64,000 nt of DNA from Hyphomicrobiaceae bacterium (lineage in GTDB: Bacteria; Pseudomonadota; Alphaproteobacteria; Rhizobiales; Devosiaceae). The notes under the pieces were generated by a model, which was not told the origin of the DNA, made no database searches, and worked only from the letters and a program-made list of their open reading frames with translations. How positions within the stretch are numbered: position 1 is the stretch's first letter; each line of letters begins with the position of its first letter. Positions 18,451-27,015 of the stretch are shown here, piece by piece. Where the stretch lies: the NCBI GenBank assembly GCA_020638065.1, contig JACKJG010000011.1, positions 81,829 to 145,828 on the forward strand. Direction: 5' to 3'. The translations under genes and the position numbers were made by a program.

Positions 18451-18843
18451 CTAGCGCGGGCGCCGATCGCCGCGATCACCACGATCACCGCGGTCGCCAC
18501 GATCACCGCGGTCGTCGCGGTCGCGTTTCTGCATCATAACCGACGGACCCTCTTCGAGTTCGTCGACACGAATGGTCATGAAACGAAGAATATCTTCGTT
18601 AATGCCCATCTGCCGCTCCATTTCGGCAACCGCATCGTGCGGCGCGTCGATGTTGAGAAGCGAGTAATGTGCCTTGCGGTTCTTGCGAATGCGGTACGAA
18701 AGGCTCTTGACGCCCCAGTACTCGTTCTTTGTCACCTTGCCGCCGTTTGATTCAAGCAACTGGGTGAGGGCCGAGGTCAATTCCTCGACCTGCTGCGCGG
18801 AGATATCCTGCCGCGCAAGATAGATGTGTTCATAAAGAGCCAT
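18451..18843 (-). CDS. rpsF: 30S ribosomal protein bS6
   Basis: 130 residues. N-terminus MALYEHIYLARQDISAQQVEEL and the central segment YWGVKSLSYRIRKNRKAHYSLLNID are canonical S6. The C-terminal 25 residues are a run of Asp-Arg-Gly repeats (RGD/DRG repeated five times, encoded by a near-perfect 9-12 bp DNA repeat at about 18459-18525), longer than the core family. First gene of rpsF-rpsR-rplI; its start codon and Shine-Dalgarno are placed in a leader hairpin (see separate entry). Confidence 0.98.
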   Translation of the reverse strand: MALYEHIYLARQDISAQQVEELTSALTQLLESNGGKVTKNEYWGVKSLSYRIRKNRKAHYSLLNIDAPHDAVAEMERQMGINEDILRFMTIRVDELEEGPSVMMQKRDRDDRGDRGDRGDRGDRGDRRPR

Positions 18844-18920
18844 AAACGCCTTTATCCTTTTCTCTGGTGTTCAAACCGCCGTCGGCGCAAAGCCTCTTTG
18901 AAACATCCAAAAGGCGTTCA
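18844..18920 (-). promoter_or_regulatory. Structured rpsF leader, candidate S6:S18 autoregulatory element
   Basis: On the minus strand the sequence AACGCCTTT (18918-18910) is perfectly complementary to AAAGGCGTT (18853-18845), which contains the purine-rich ribosome site just before the rpsF ATG. Between them a nested helix (TTCAAA/TTTGAA) and a GC hairpin (CGCC-GAC-GGCG) can form. Many bacteria regulate rpsF through an mRNA structure bound by S6:S18. The pairing is seen directly; the ligand is inference. Confidence 0.5.
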
Positions 18921-19282
18921 AAGAATACTCCGAAAGAGCGGGAACACGGGAGGATAGCGAACTTCAATCCGCAAATTGCCAAACGACAACCCTCCGTTCA
19001 GCCCCCGGCCGAACGAGCGATGCGGCTTCCTAGTCGCATTGCGCACGCGAATCAAGCTGCAATTTGCGACAAATCGCACCCACCAGGCCGGGTCTCGCCG
19101 ACGCATTTTCACCGCATTTGCCGCTCATTTGCCGCGCCGAACCATTTAATCCGGATTCGGCAGTCCGATTTGCGCCAGGCGCGCACTGGAATTTGCCAAT
19201 CAGCAACATGACGCAACCCCGTCTTCCGGCAGAACCCGTTCTGCCGCAGGCCTTCGGCTTTGCGAGTATCTTGGAGACCCAG
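18921..19282. other. Divergent intergenic region
   Basis: 362 nt between the rpsF leader and the start of the DUF2147 gene. It should carry both promoters. Open frames crossing it (for example one beginning at 19064) lack a ribosome site and merely extend the DUF2147 gene. Nothing else recognised. Confidence 0.35.
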
Positions 19283-19675
19283 ATGATCCCTCGAACAATC
19301 CGCACTTTCGTTGAGGTGGCGCTCACCCTTCTTTTGGCCATTCCCGCTTTTGCCGGAGATTCGGGTCCCGCCGGCAATTGGCAATCCGTTGGCGGCGAGG
19401 CCCGCTACAAGGTCAGCCTCTGCGGCGACGGCACCCAATTGTGCGCCCGGCTGACGTGGCTCAGCCCGGACATGCGGACCGACGAAAACCTCGCCTATCT
19501 CAACAAGCTGGTCATCAACCGGGCGCAATTGTCAGGCGAGAACGTCTGGCAGGGCACGGTGATCTACGAAGGCGAGCAGATTGACGGCTCGGTCAAGTTG
19601 ATTTCGGGTGATCGGCTCAAGGTCAGCGGTTGCCGTTTGGTGCTCTGCCAATCGCTCGAGTTTCGCCGCATCTAG
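19283..19675 (+). CDS. Exported DUF2147 domain protein (short)
   Basis: 130 residues from the ATG at 19283, which has GGAG six bases upstream. Residues 1-24 form a Sec signal peptide (IRTFVEVALTLLLAIPAFAG). The rest, beginning GNWQSVGGEARYKVSLCGDG and continuing LCARLTWLSPD, resembles DUF2147, with a compact beta-rich domain and paired cysteines (VSLCGDGTQLC, SGCRLVLCQS) that could form disulfides in the periplasm. Function unknown. A second DUF2147 protein is encoded at 48080-48598. Single gene, followed by a palindromic repeat. Confidence 0.75.
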   Translation: MIPRTIRTFVEVALTLLLAIPAFAGDSGPAGNWQSVGGEARYKVSLCGDGTQLCARLTWLSPDMRTDENLAYLNKLVINRAQLSGENVWQGTVIYEGEQIDGSVKLISGDRLKVSGCRLVLCQSLEFRRI

Positions 19676-19736
19676 AGCGTTTTCAGAAAGAATGTGAAAC
19701 GGTGTTCCGGTTCGGAAACGCGGCAGAACCAAAAAA
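19674..19736. repeat. Candidate dispersed palindromic repeat
   Basis: The stop codon of the DUF2147 gene is embedded in TAGAGCGTTTTC, and the segment folds through GCGTTTTC (19677-19684) with GGAAACGC (19714-19721). Similar TAGAGCG...TTCGGAAACGC elements are common short intergenic repeats in Hyphomicrobiales genomes; within this window only fragments recur (AGAGCG beside the SDR stop at 9546). It may double as a transcription end signal. Confidence 0.4.
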
Positions 19737-19878
19737 TGAGCTGAGGCTTTGATTCCTTCAATTCCTGAGCAGCTCCGGACGTGCAGGTGAACCCGCGCTC
19801 TTCTTGACTTGCGTTCCACACCCGTTCAAAGCACGGTAAACGCGCTCGGATGGGCGCCAAAAGAGGGTGGGCGGACCA

Positions 19879-20829
19879 ATGACGACTCGCGCATTTTGCT
19901 TTCCCGGGCAGGGGAGCCAGGCCGTTGGCATGGGCAAGGATCTGGCTGACAACTTTGCCGAAGCCCGTGCGGTTTTCGACGAAGTCGACGAAGCGCTGGG
20001 TGAAAAACTCTCCAGCCTGATGTTTGACGGGCCCGATGAGACGCTCCGTCTGACCGAAAACGCGCAACCCGCGCTGATGGCCGTGTCCATGGCGGTTGTC
20101 AGAGTGCTCGAAGCAAAGGGCATAAGCGTCGAAAACGACTCAGCCTTTGTCGCCGGTCATTCGCTGGGAGAATATTCCGCTCTTTGTGCGGCTGGCACCT
20201 TTTCGGTTGCCGACGCCGCCCGGTTGTTACGCACGCGCGGGCGCGCCATGCAAAGCGCGGTGCCGGTTGGCAAGGGCGCCATGGCGGCGCTTCTCGGTCT
20301 GGAAATGGACCAGGTCAAGAAACTCGCCGAACAGGCCGGTCAGGGACAGGTTTGCGATGTCGCCAACGACAATTCACCCGGTCAGGTTGTGGTTTCCGGC
20401 GACATTTCCGCGGTCGAACGCGCCGTGGAAATCGCCAAGGCCATGGGTGCCAAACGTGCCTTGATGCTGCCGGTCAGTGCCCCGTTCCATTGTGAACTCA
20501 TGCAGCCAGCCGCCGAAATCATGGAGGATGCGCTTGCCAGCGTCGACATGAAGGCGCCGGTCGTGCCGGTCGTGGCCAATGTGCTCGCCAGGCCCATTTC
20601 CGATCCGAATGAAATCCGTCAGCGGCTGGTCGAGCAGGTGACCGGCATGGTGCGCTGGACCGAATCTGTTCAATGGCTGGCAAAATCCGGCGGTGTCACC
20701 GAATGCGTGGAGCTTGGCGCCGGCAAGGTTCTGGCCGGTCTTGTCAAACGAATAGACAGCGGCCTTGACGCGCGATCCGTCGGCACCAGCGAGACACTCG
20801 ACGCCTTTGTTGCCTATCTCAAGGGCTGA
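19879..20829 (+). CDS. fabD: Malonyl-CoA:ACP transacylase
   Basis: 316 residues from the ATG at 19879; a GTG four codons upstream is possible but GAGGGTGGGCGG precedes the ATG at a suitable distance. Loads malonyl groups on acyl carrier protein. The nucleophile is Ser95 in VAGHSLGEYSALC; FPGQGSQAVGMG starts the chain and the catalytic His is in VSAPFHCELM. Starts the cluster fabD-fabG-acpP-fabF-mltG. Confidence 0.97.
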   Translation: MTTRAFCFPGQGSQAVGMGKDLADNFAEARAVFDEVDEALGEKLSSLMFDGPDETLRLTENAQPALMAVSMAVVRVLEAKGISVENDSAFVAGHSLGEYSALCAAGTFSVADAARLLRTRGRAMQSAVPVGKGAMAALLGLEMDQVKKLAEQAGQGQVCDVANDNSPGQVVVSGDISAVERAVEIAKAMGAKRALMLPVSAPFHCELMQPAAEIMEDALASVDMKAPVVPVVANVLARPISDPNEIRQRLVEQVTGMVRWTESVQWLAKSGGVTECVELGAGKVLAGLVKRIDSGLDARSVGTSETLDAFVAYLKG

Positions 20830-20867
20830 ATTCGAATCCAATATCAGGAAGAAGCGGGGAGATTTTC

Positions 20868-21605
20868 ATGTTCGATCTGACCGGCCGTAAGGCCCTTGTT
20901 ACGGGGGCCAGCGGCGGCATTGGCGGGGCGATCGCCAAGGCACTCGCGACCGCCGGCGCCGAAGTTGCGCTCAGCGGCACGCGGATGGAGCGACTGGAAG
21001 CGGTTGCGGCCGAAATCGCCGGAACCACGCACATTCTGCCCTGCAACCTTGCCGATCTCGAAGCCGTGGATCAACTCGTGCCGCAGGCGGTCGAAAAGCT
21101 TGGGGGCCTGGACATTCTGGTCAACAATGCGGGAATGACCCGCGACAATATCTTCATGCGCCTGAAAGACGAGGAATGGGATCAGGTCATCGCCGTCAAT
21201 CTGACAGCCACTTTTCATCTGTCCCGCGCGGCACTCAAACCGATGATGCGCCAGAAATTCGGCCGAATCATCCAGATCAGCTCCGTAGTCGGCGTGATTG
21301 GCAATCCGGGGCAGGGCAATTATGCCGCCTCCAAGGCCGGCATTATCGGCATGTCAAAATCGCTGGCCTACGAAGTCGCGTCCCGGAACATCACCGTCAA
21401 TTCCATCGCGCCGGGCTTCATCTCGTCGGCCATGACCGATGAACTCAACGAAAAGCAGCACGAGGCCATTCTTGGCCAGATCGCGGCCGGCCGGCTGGGT
21501 ACCGCTGACGAAGTTGCCGCTGCGGCCCTGTTCCTGGCCTCCGAGGAGGCCGGCTACATCACTGGGCACACGCTCAACATCAATGGCGGCATGGTTATGC
21601 TCTGA
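20868..21605 (+). CDS. fabG: 3-oxoacyl-ACP reductase
   Basis: 245 residues. Short-chain dehydrogenase with GASGGIGGAIAKAL at about 13-26, NNAGMTRDN near residue 86, ISSVVG and catalytic YAASKAGIIG near 151-160, the standard FabG pattern including MTDELNEK and GRLGTADEVA. Reduces beta-ketoacyl-ACP with NADPH in fatty-acid elongation. 38 nt behind fabD, with GGGGAG before the ATG. Position next to fabD and acpP settles the call over other SDRs. Confidence 0.97.
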   Translation: MFDLTGRKALVTGASGGIGGAIAKALATAGAEVALSGTRMERLEAVAAEIAGTTHILPCNLADLEAVDQLVPQAVEKLGGLDILVNNAGMTRDNIFMRLKDEEWDQVIAVNLTATFHLSRAALKPMMRQKFGRIIQISSVVGVIGNPGQGNYAASKAGIIGMSKSLAYEVASRNITVNSIAPGFISSAMTDELNEKQHEAILGQIAAGRLGTADEVAAAALFLASEEAGYITGHTLNINGGMVML

Positions 21606-21840
21606 GCGCAGTGCTGGGTTTCCCTGCTTGTCTGGCCAAACCCATACCTTTGTGATAGGAGGCGCCCCGTTTTGCGGGTGGGACAACTCTTGGCACTGAC
21701 TTGCCAGACGCAAGAAAATGGTTGATTGAAGCATTGATCGGCCATAAGCGGCGCGAGGAGGAGCGCGTTTCCGGTGATACCGAAACGTTTCCGCAAAAAA
21801 TGAGAACACGGCCAAATAGTGTGAAGAAGGAAGAACAAGC
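21606..21840 (+). other. Spacer upstream of acpP
   Basis: 235 nt between fabG and acpP, long enough for a separate acpP promoter, in keeping with the high demand for ACP. A GCGC-rich hairpin (GCGC at about 21751 and 21762) is visible. AAGAAGGAAGAACAAGC provides the acpP ribosome site. No gene seen. Confidence 0.35.
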
Positions 21841-22080
21841 ATGAGCGATATCGAAGATCGCGTTCGCAAGATCGTTGTGGAGCATCTGAATGTTGATGCC
21901 GACAAGGTAACTGAAAAGGCAAGCTTCATCGATGATCTGGGCGCGGATTCGCTCGACCAGGTTGAACTTGTGATGGCCTTCGAAGAAGAGTTTTCGGTCG
22001 AAATCCCGGATGACGCCGCCGAAACCATTCAGACGTTTGGCGACGCCGTTTCCTTTTTGACCAAGGCGACTGCCTCCTGA
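21841..22080 (+). CDS. acpP: Acyl carrier protein
   Basis: 79 residues, highly acidic. The phosphopantetheine attachment serine lies in LGADSLDQVELVMAFEEEF (Ser38). Carries growing acyl chains for FabD, FabG and FabF encoded around it, and also serves lipid A and phospholipid synthesis. Standard length; ATG preceded by GAAGGAAGAAC. Confidence 0.98.
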   Translation: MSDIEDRVRKIVVEHLNVDADKVTEKASFIDDLGADSLDQVELVMAFEEEFSVEIPDDAAETIQTFGDAVSFLTKATAS

Positions 22081-22108
22081 TCTGCTGACGGCTCAGGAAG
22101 TTACGAGA

Positions 22109-23377
22109 ATGGACCTGCGCCGCGTCGTTGTTACCGGAATGGGCTATGTTGGGCCGCTTGGCGTTGGAATCGACGCCGTGTGGCCCAAATTGCTTGCGGG
22201 CAAAAGCGGGGCAGAACACATTACCGATTTCAAGGTAGACGATCTGGCCTGCCAGATTGCCTGCCGCGTTCCTTTCGGTCCGACCGAAGAGGGCAAGTTC
22301 AATCCCGACGATTGGATGGAGCCCAAGGAACAGCGCAAGGTTGATCCCTTCATCGTTTACGGAATGGCAGCTGCCACTCAGGCACTTCAGCATTCCGGCT
22401 ACGAACCAAAGACCCAGGAAGAGCGTGATCGCACGGGAGTCCTGATCGGTTCCGGCATTGGCGGCATCGGCGGTATTTTCGAGACCTCGATTACCCTGCA
22501 CGAGCGCGGCCCCCGCCGGATCAGTCCGTTCTTCATTCCCGGGCGTCTGATCAATCTCGTCTCGGGCTACGTTTCCATCCGGCATGGATTGCGCGGACCC
22601 AACCATTCTGTCGTGACGGCCTGCTCCACCGGCTCGCACGCCATCGGCGATGCCGCGCGTCTGATTGCGCTTGGCGATGCCGACGCCATGGTCGCCGGCG
22701 GCGCGGAATCACCGGTCAATCGGCTATCCCTTGCCGGATTTGCGGCCTCGCGCGCCCTCTCGACCGGGTTCAACGACCAACCCACGAAAGCATCGCGTCC
22801 CTATGACAAGGATCGCGACGGATTCGTGATGGGCGAGGGTGCCGGCATCGTCATCCTCGAAGAATATGAGGCGGCGAAATCACGCGGCGCGACCATCTAC
22901 GGCGAAGTGGTCGGATATGGTTTGAGCGGCGATGCCCACCACATTACCGCTCCCGCTGAAGACGGCAATGGCGGATACAGGTCCATGCAGGCGGCCATCA
23001 AACGGGCGGGCATCGCACCGGCCGACATCGGTTACGTCAATGCCCACGGCACCTCGACGCCCCTCGGCGACGAAATCGAACTGGGGGCCGTTACCCGCCT
23101 GATGGGAGACCATGCGGCGGATCTCGTCATGTCGTCCACCAAATCGGCGATCGGGCACCTGCTGGGCGCTGCCGGGGCGGTCGAGGCGATCTTCACCATG
23201 CTCGCCATGCGCGACGGAATTTGCCCGCCGACCATCAATCTCGACAATCCGTCTGTCGAGACAGCGATCAATCTGGCGCCAAACAAAGCGGTAAAAAAGG
23301 ACATTGAGTTTGCCCTCTCCAATTCCTTTGGATTTGGCGGAACCAATGCCTCGCTGATCTTTCGCAAGCTCCAATAA
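22109..23377 (+). CDS. fabF: Beta-ketoacyl-ACP synthase II
   Basis: 422 residues, a thiolase-fold condensing enzyme. Catalytic Cys in TACSTGSHAIGDAARL (about residue 170), His in NAHGTSTPLGDEIE and His in KSAIGHLLGAAGAVEAIF; the C-terminus has NSFGFGGTNASLIF. FabF elongates and controls temperature-dependent fatty-acid unsaturation. 28 nt after acpP, so probably co-transcribed. Confidence 0.97.
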   Translation: MDLRRVVVTGMGYVGPLGVGIDAVWPKLLAGKSGAEHITDFKVDDLACQIACRVPFGPTEEGKFNPDDWMEPKEQRKVDPFIVYGMAAATQALQHSGYEPKTQEERDRTGVLIGSGIGGIGGIFETSITLHERGPRRISPFFIPGRLINLVSGYVSIRHGLRGPNHSVVTACSTGSHAIGDAARLIALGDADAMVAGGAESPVNRLSLAGFAASRALSTGFNDQPTKASRPYDKDRDGFVMGEGAGIVILEEYEAAKSRGATIYGEVVGYGLSGDAHHITAPAEDGNGGYRSMQAAIKRAGIAPADIGYVNAHGTSTPLGDEIELGAVTRLMGDHAADLVMSSTKSAIGHLLGAAGAVEAIFTMLAMRDGICPPTINLDNPSVETAINLAPNKAVKKDIEFALSNSFGFGGTNASLIFRKLQ

Positions 23378-23443
23378 GCTGCCATAAATCGGGGCCTGTT
23401 CGGGCGTATGCGAGCCCCGGGCAAATGCTGGGCGGGGAGAAAT

Positions 23444-24556
23444 ATGGCCAGAAAAAAGAGACAACGCCGCCGCAATGGCCTGATTGAGGGCCTCAATGCG
23501 ATTTTGACGTTGTTGGTGATCGTCATCATTCTCGCCGCTGGCGTAGCCATCTACGGCGTCCAGCGATTCTATGCCGACGGCCCGGGCGCCGAAGACACCA
23601 CCTTCAACGTTCCGCGCGGCGCATCCCTGTCGACTATTGCAGAGAGCCTGACCGACCAGGGGTTGGTCGCCGATCCGTGGACGTTCCGCATCGGCACGCT
23701 GCTGAACCGCAAACAGGCCGACCTGAAGGCCGGCGAGTTTCGCATCACGGCCCATGCCTCCATGGCGGAGATCCTTAAGGAAATCACCGAAGGCAAGGCC
23801 GTTACCTACAATGTGACGATTCCCGAAGGCTGGACGTCCTGGGAGGCGGTGCAGCGCATCAATGCGGCCGCCAATCTCACCGGCGAAATCACCGAAGTTC
23901 CGCCGGAGGGGACGCTGCTTCCCAACACCTATTCGTTTGAACGGGACCAGGATCGCCAGATCATTCTCGACCAGATGGAAAAGGCCATGGCCGACGACCT
24001 GGCAGAAGTCTGGGCTAGTCGCGATCCGGACCTGCCGCTGGCGAGCCCCGAGGAATTGTTGACGCTGGCCTCGATCGTGGAAAAGGAAACCGGCATCGCG
24101 AGCGAGCGCCCGATGGTTGCGGCAGTGTTTATCAACCGGCTCAAGAAAGGCATGCGCCTGCAGTCCGACCCGACCATCATTTACGGCATTACCCAGGGGC
24201 AGGGACCGCTCGGACGCGGGTTGACCCGGTCGGAAATCGACAAGGAAACGCCTTACAACACCTACCAGATTGACGGTCTGCCGCCCGGTCCGATCTGCAA
24301 TCCCGGAATTGACGCGCTGAAGGCTGTCGCGAACCCGGCGGAAAGCGATGCGATTTACTTCGTCGCTGCAGGCGCGACGCCTGACCAAGGCCACGTTTTC
24401 GCCACCACTCTGGATGAGCATAACCGCAACGTAGCGGCCTACCGCCGCGCGGTTGCCGAATACGAAGCCGAGCAGGAAGCGGCGGCCGCCGCGGCTGAAC
24501 AGGCTGACCAGCCAAACGCCGATGCCGCCGCAAACGAGGCGGCGCCGGAAAACTAG
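23444..24556 (+). CDS. mltG: Endolytic transglycosylase MltG
   Basis: 370 residues from the ATG at 23444 (GGGGAG five bases upstream; the in-frame ATG 36 bases earlier lacks this). Basic N-terminus (ARKKRQRRR), one membrane span (about 15-38), a LysM-like domain and the YceG catalytic domain. The catalytic Glu is in LASIVEKETG (about residue 214), followed by VFINRLKKGMRLQSDPTIIYG. Cuts nascent glycan strands to set their length. The C-terminal 40 residues are an Ala/Glu-rich tail. The position after fabF is conserved in alphaproteobacteria. Confidence 0.95.
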   Translation: MARKKRQRRRNGLIEGLNAILTLLVIVIILAAGVAIYGVQRFYADGPGAEDTTFNVPRGASLSTIAESLTDQGLVADPWTFRIGTLLNRKQADLKAGEFRITAHASMAEILKEITEGKAVTYNVTIPEGWTSWEAVQRINAAANLTGEITEVPPEGTLLPNTYSFERDQDRQIILDQMEKAMADDLAEVWASRDPDLPLASPEELLTLASIVEKETGIASERPMVAAVFINRLKKGMRLQSDPTIIYGITQGQGPLGRGLTRSEIDKETPYNTYQIDGLPPGPICNPGIDALKAVANPAESDAIYFVAAGATPDQGHVFATTLDEHNRNVAAYRRAVAEYEAEQEAAAAAAEQADQPNADAAANEAAPEN

Positions 24557-24601
24557 GCCGGGGACATGCGCTCCCTTGGCAAAAGGGGAGCGACAGAATC
24601 A

Positions 24602-25495
24602 ATGTCCAAGGCGGTGGCCAGCATGACCGGCTATGCCCGCACCATGGGTGCGGCGCAGGGCTGCAATTTTCAGTGTGAACTCAAATCCGTCAACGGGCGC
24701 GGCCTCGACGTCAAATTGCGTCTGGCCAACGGTTTGGACGCGATTGAGGGTGATGCACGGCGCACCCTGTCGAAATATCTGTCACGTGGCTCGGTCACGC
24801 TCAATGTCACGCTGGCACGCGAGCATGGCGGTGCCGAAATCGGGGTCAACGAGCAGGCGCTTGGCGCCGTTCTCGACGCGCTCGACACGCTTGCGGGGCG
24901 CATCGAGACCGATCGGCCAAGGCTCGACGGCATTCTTAACCTCAAAGGCGTACTCGAGGCCCGCGAAACCCAGCTCAGCGAAGACGCGGAGCGGCAATTG
25001 CACAAATCCATTCTCGAAAGCGTTGAAACCTGTGCTGAAGCACTGGTCAGGGTCCGGTCCGAAGAGGGGACAGAACTCAAGTCTGTCGTCATCCGCTCCA
25101 TCGATGAAATCGAACGCCTGACTAAGTCGGCGGTCGAGCATCCAAGCCGCAAGCGCGAGGTGTTCGTCGAGCGCATCCGCAAGCAGATCAACGATCTCAA
25201 GGAGGCCTCCGCCGGATTTTCCGAGGAGCGGCTGCATCAGGAGGCGCTGCTTCTGGCCACAAAGGCCGACATTCAGGAAGAGCTTGATCGTCTGCAGGCC
25301 CACGTCGTGGCCGCGCGCAAGCTACTGGACGAAGGCGGACCCATTGGGCGCAAACTGGATTTCCTGGCCCAGGAGTTCAACCGCGAAGCAAATACCCTTT
25401 GCTCCAAAAGTCACGCGGTGGAACTCACCGCGATCGGGCTTGACCTCAAGGCGGTGATCGACCAGTTACGGGAACAGGTACAAAATCTCGAATAG
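24602..25495 (+). CDS. YicC family endoribonuclease
   Basis: 297 residues from the ATG at 24602, giving the typical start SKAVASMTGYAR; an ATG at 24566 would add 12 unrelated residues. Features: SMTGYAR, KSVNGRGLDVKLRL, a coiled central part, and the C-terminal DUF1732 segment with LDFLAQEFNREANTLCSKS, the most conserved block. E. coli YicC was shown to be an RNase that degrades certain small RNAs. Genes of this family often lie just before gmk, as here (26 nt). Confidence 0.93.
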   Translation: MSKAVASMTGYARTMGAAQGCNFQCELKSVNGRGLDVKLRLANGLDAIEGDARRTLSKYLSRGSVTLNVTLAREHGGAEIGVNEQALGAVLDALDTLAGRIETDRPRLDGILNLKGVLEARETQLSEDAERQLHKSILESVETCAEALVRVRSEEGTELKSVVIRSIDEIERLTKSAVEHPSRKREVFVERIRKQINDLKEASAGFSEERLHQEALLLATKADIQEELDRLQAHVVAARKLLDEGGPIGRKLDFLAQEFNREANTLCSKSHAVELTAIGLDLKAVIDQLREQVQNLE

Positions 25496-25521
25496 GCGCG
25501 GCGCGCAGGGTAGGGGGCAGA

Positions 25522-26163
25522 ATGGCGGACAGTACACGGCGCGGCGTGATGCTCGTCATTGCATCGCCTTCAGGTGCCGGAAAATCTTCGACTACGCGCC
25601 GGCTTTTGTCTGAAAACCCGAACCTGTCGATGTCGGTTTCCGTGACCACACGCCCCAAACGCGATGGCGAGGTGGAAGGCACCGACTACTATTTCATCTC
25701 GGTGGATGAATTCCGGCGCATGCAATCCGCTGGCGAATTGCTGGAAAGCGCCGAAGTTCACGGAAACTTTTATGGAACGCCTGCCGCGAAGGTCGATGAA
25801 CTCATCACCGCCGGCCGCGATATCGTCTTCGATATCGACTATCAGGGGACCCAGCAGCTCTACGAAAAACGCCGCGCCGACATGGTCACCGTGTTTTTGC
25901 TGCCGCCCTCAATTCCGGAACTCAAGTCCCGCCTCGAGACGCGTGCGCTCGACACCAGCGAAGTGATATCGCGACGACTGCAAAACGCCCGGACCGAAAT
26001 CGATCACTGGGCCGAATATGATTATGTTCTGGTCAATCACGATCTGGACGAAACTTGCCGCCGCGTTACGGCAATTCTCGAAGTGGCAACGTTCGACCGG
26101 ACGCGCCAGACCAATTTAAGCTCTCTTGTCAGGGACTTGCAGAGCCAGATTGAATCAATCTGA
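25522..26163 (+). CDS. gmk: Guanylate kinase
   Basis: 213 residues. P-loop SPSGAGKSSTTRRLL near residue 16, then SVSVTTRPKRDGEVEGTDYYF and VHGNFYGTP, the GMP-binding elements. Phosphorylates GMP to GDP. GTAGGGGGCAGA precedes the ATG. The last 9 bases overlap the end of rsmA, which is on the other strand, a tail-to-tail overlap. Confidence 0.97.
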   Translation: MADSTRRGVMLVIASPSGAGKSSTTRRLLSENPNLSMSVSVTTRPKRDGEVEGTDYYFISVDEFRRMQSAGELLESAEVHGNFYGTPAAKVDELITAGRDIVFDIDYQGTQQLYEKRRADMVTVFLLPPSIPELKSRLETRALDTSEVISRRLQNARTEIDHWAEYDYVLVNHDLDETCRRVTAILEVATFDRTRQTNLSSLVRDLQSQIESI

Positions 26164-27015
26164 CAGCTGTTTGGACCGTGCGCGGCCAACCGCTTCGGCG
26201 AGGTCCAGAAACTGGTCGAGCGCGAGTTCTTCGGCGCGTTCGGTGCCCTTGAGGTTTGCCGCGTCGAGCAACGCCTCCATCGAAACGTCCAACCCTTTCA
26301 GGCTTTGCCGCACCATCTTGCGCCGCTGTCCAAAAGCGGAACGGGTCACCTCTTCGAAAAGTCCTAGCGGCACATCGCGTACATTCTGCCGGGGAACGAG
26401 CTGCACAATCGACGACGTGACTTTTGGCGGCGGGGTGAAGGCGGAACGCGAGACGTCGAAAAGCTTCCGGCGTTCCGCTTTCCATGCACACAGCACGCTC
26501 AGCCGCCCATAAGTCTTACTGCCGGGTCCCGTCGTGATCCGGTCCGCCACTTCGCGCTGGAACATCAGCGTCAGGCTCTCAAAGCGTGTGCTCCAGTCCT
26601 TGTGGGTCAACCAGCCTGTCAATAGCGGCGTCGCCACATTGTAGGGCAGATTGGCGACGACTTTGATTGGTCCATCGGTGAGAGAAACCGGATCGATTTC
26701 AAGCGCGTCGGCTTCGATGATCTGCATGCGGCCCGGATACGCGGCCGAAATTTCTTCCAGAATCGGGCACACGCGCTGGTCGCGTTCGATAACGATCAGT
26801 TTTTTTGCACCCGCCGCCAGCATCGCACGGGTCAGTCCGCCCGGGCCGGGCCCAATCTCGATGATTGTGGCTCTGCTCAGGTTTCCCGCCGCTCGGGCAA
26901 TGCGTCCGGTCAAATTGAGATCGAACAGGAAATTTTGTCCAAGTTCCTTACGGGCAGACAGACCATGCTGTGCGATCACTTCACGCAGCGGTGGCAGATC
27001 GTCAATGCCGCTCAT
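26155..27015 (-). CDS. rsmA: 16S rRNA (adenine1518-N6/adenine1519-N6)-dimethyltransferase
   Basis: 286 residues. SAM motif I IIEIGPGPGGLTRAML near residue 51 and the KsgA motif NLPYNVATPLLTGWL near 121 are intact. Dimethylates two adenosines in helix 45 of 16S rRNA. Its start overlaps the pdxA stop by 4 nt (ATGA), the pdxA-rsmA order common in proteobacteria. Last gene of the reverse-strand run beginning with lptF. Confidence 0.97.
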   Translation of the reverse strand: MSGIDDLPPLREVIAQHGLSARKELGQNFLFDLNLTGRIARAAGNLSRATIIEIGPGPGGLTRAMLAAGAKKLIVIERDQRVCPILEEISAAYPGRMQIIEADALEIDPVSLTDGPIKVVANLPYNVATPLLTGWLTHKDWSTRFESLTLMFQREVADRITTGPGSKTYGRLSVLCAWKAERRKLFDVSRSAFTPPPKVTSSIVQLVPRQNVRDVPLGLFEEVTRSAFGQRRKMVRQSLKGLDVSMEALLDAANLKGTERAEELALDQFLDLAEAVGRARSKQLSD

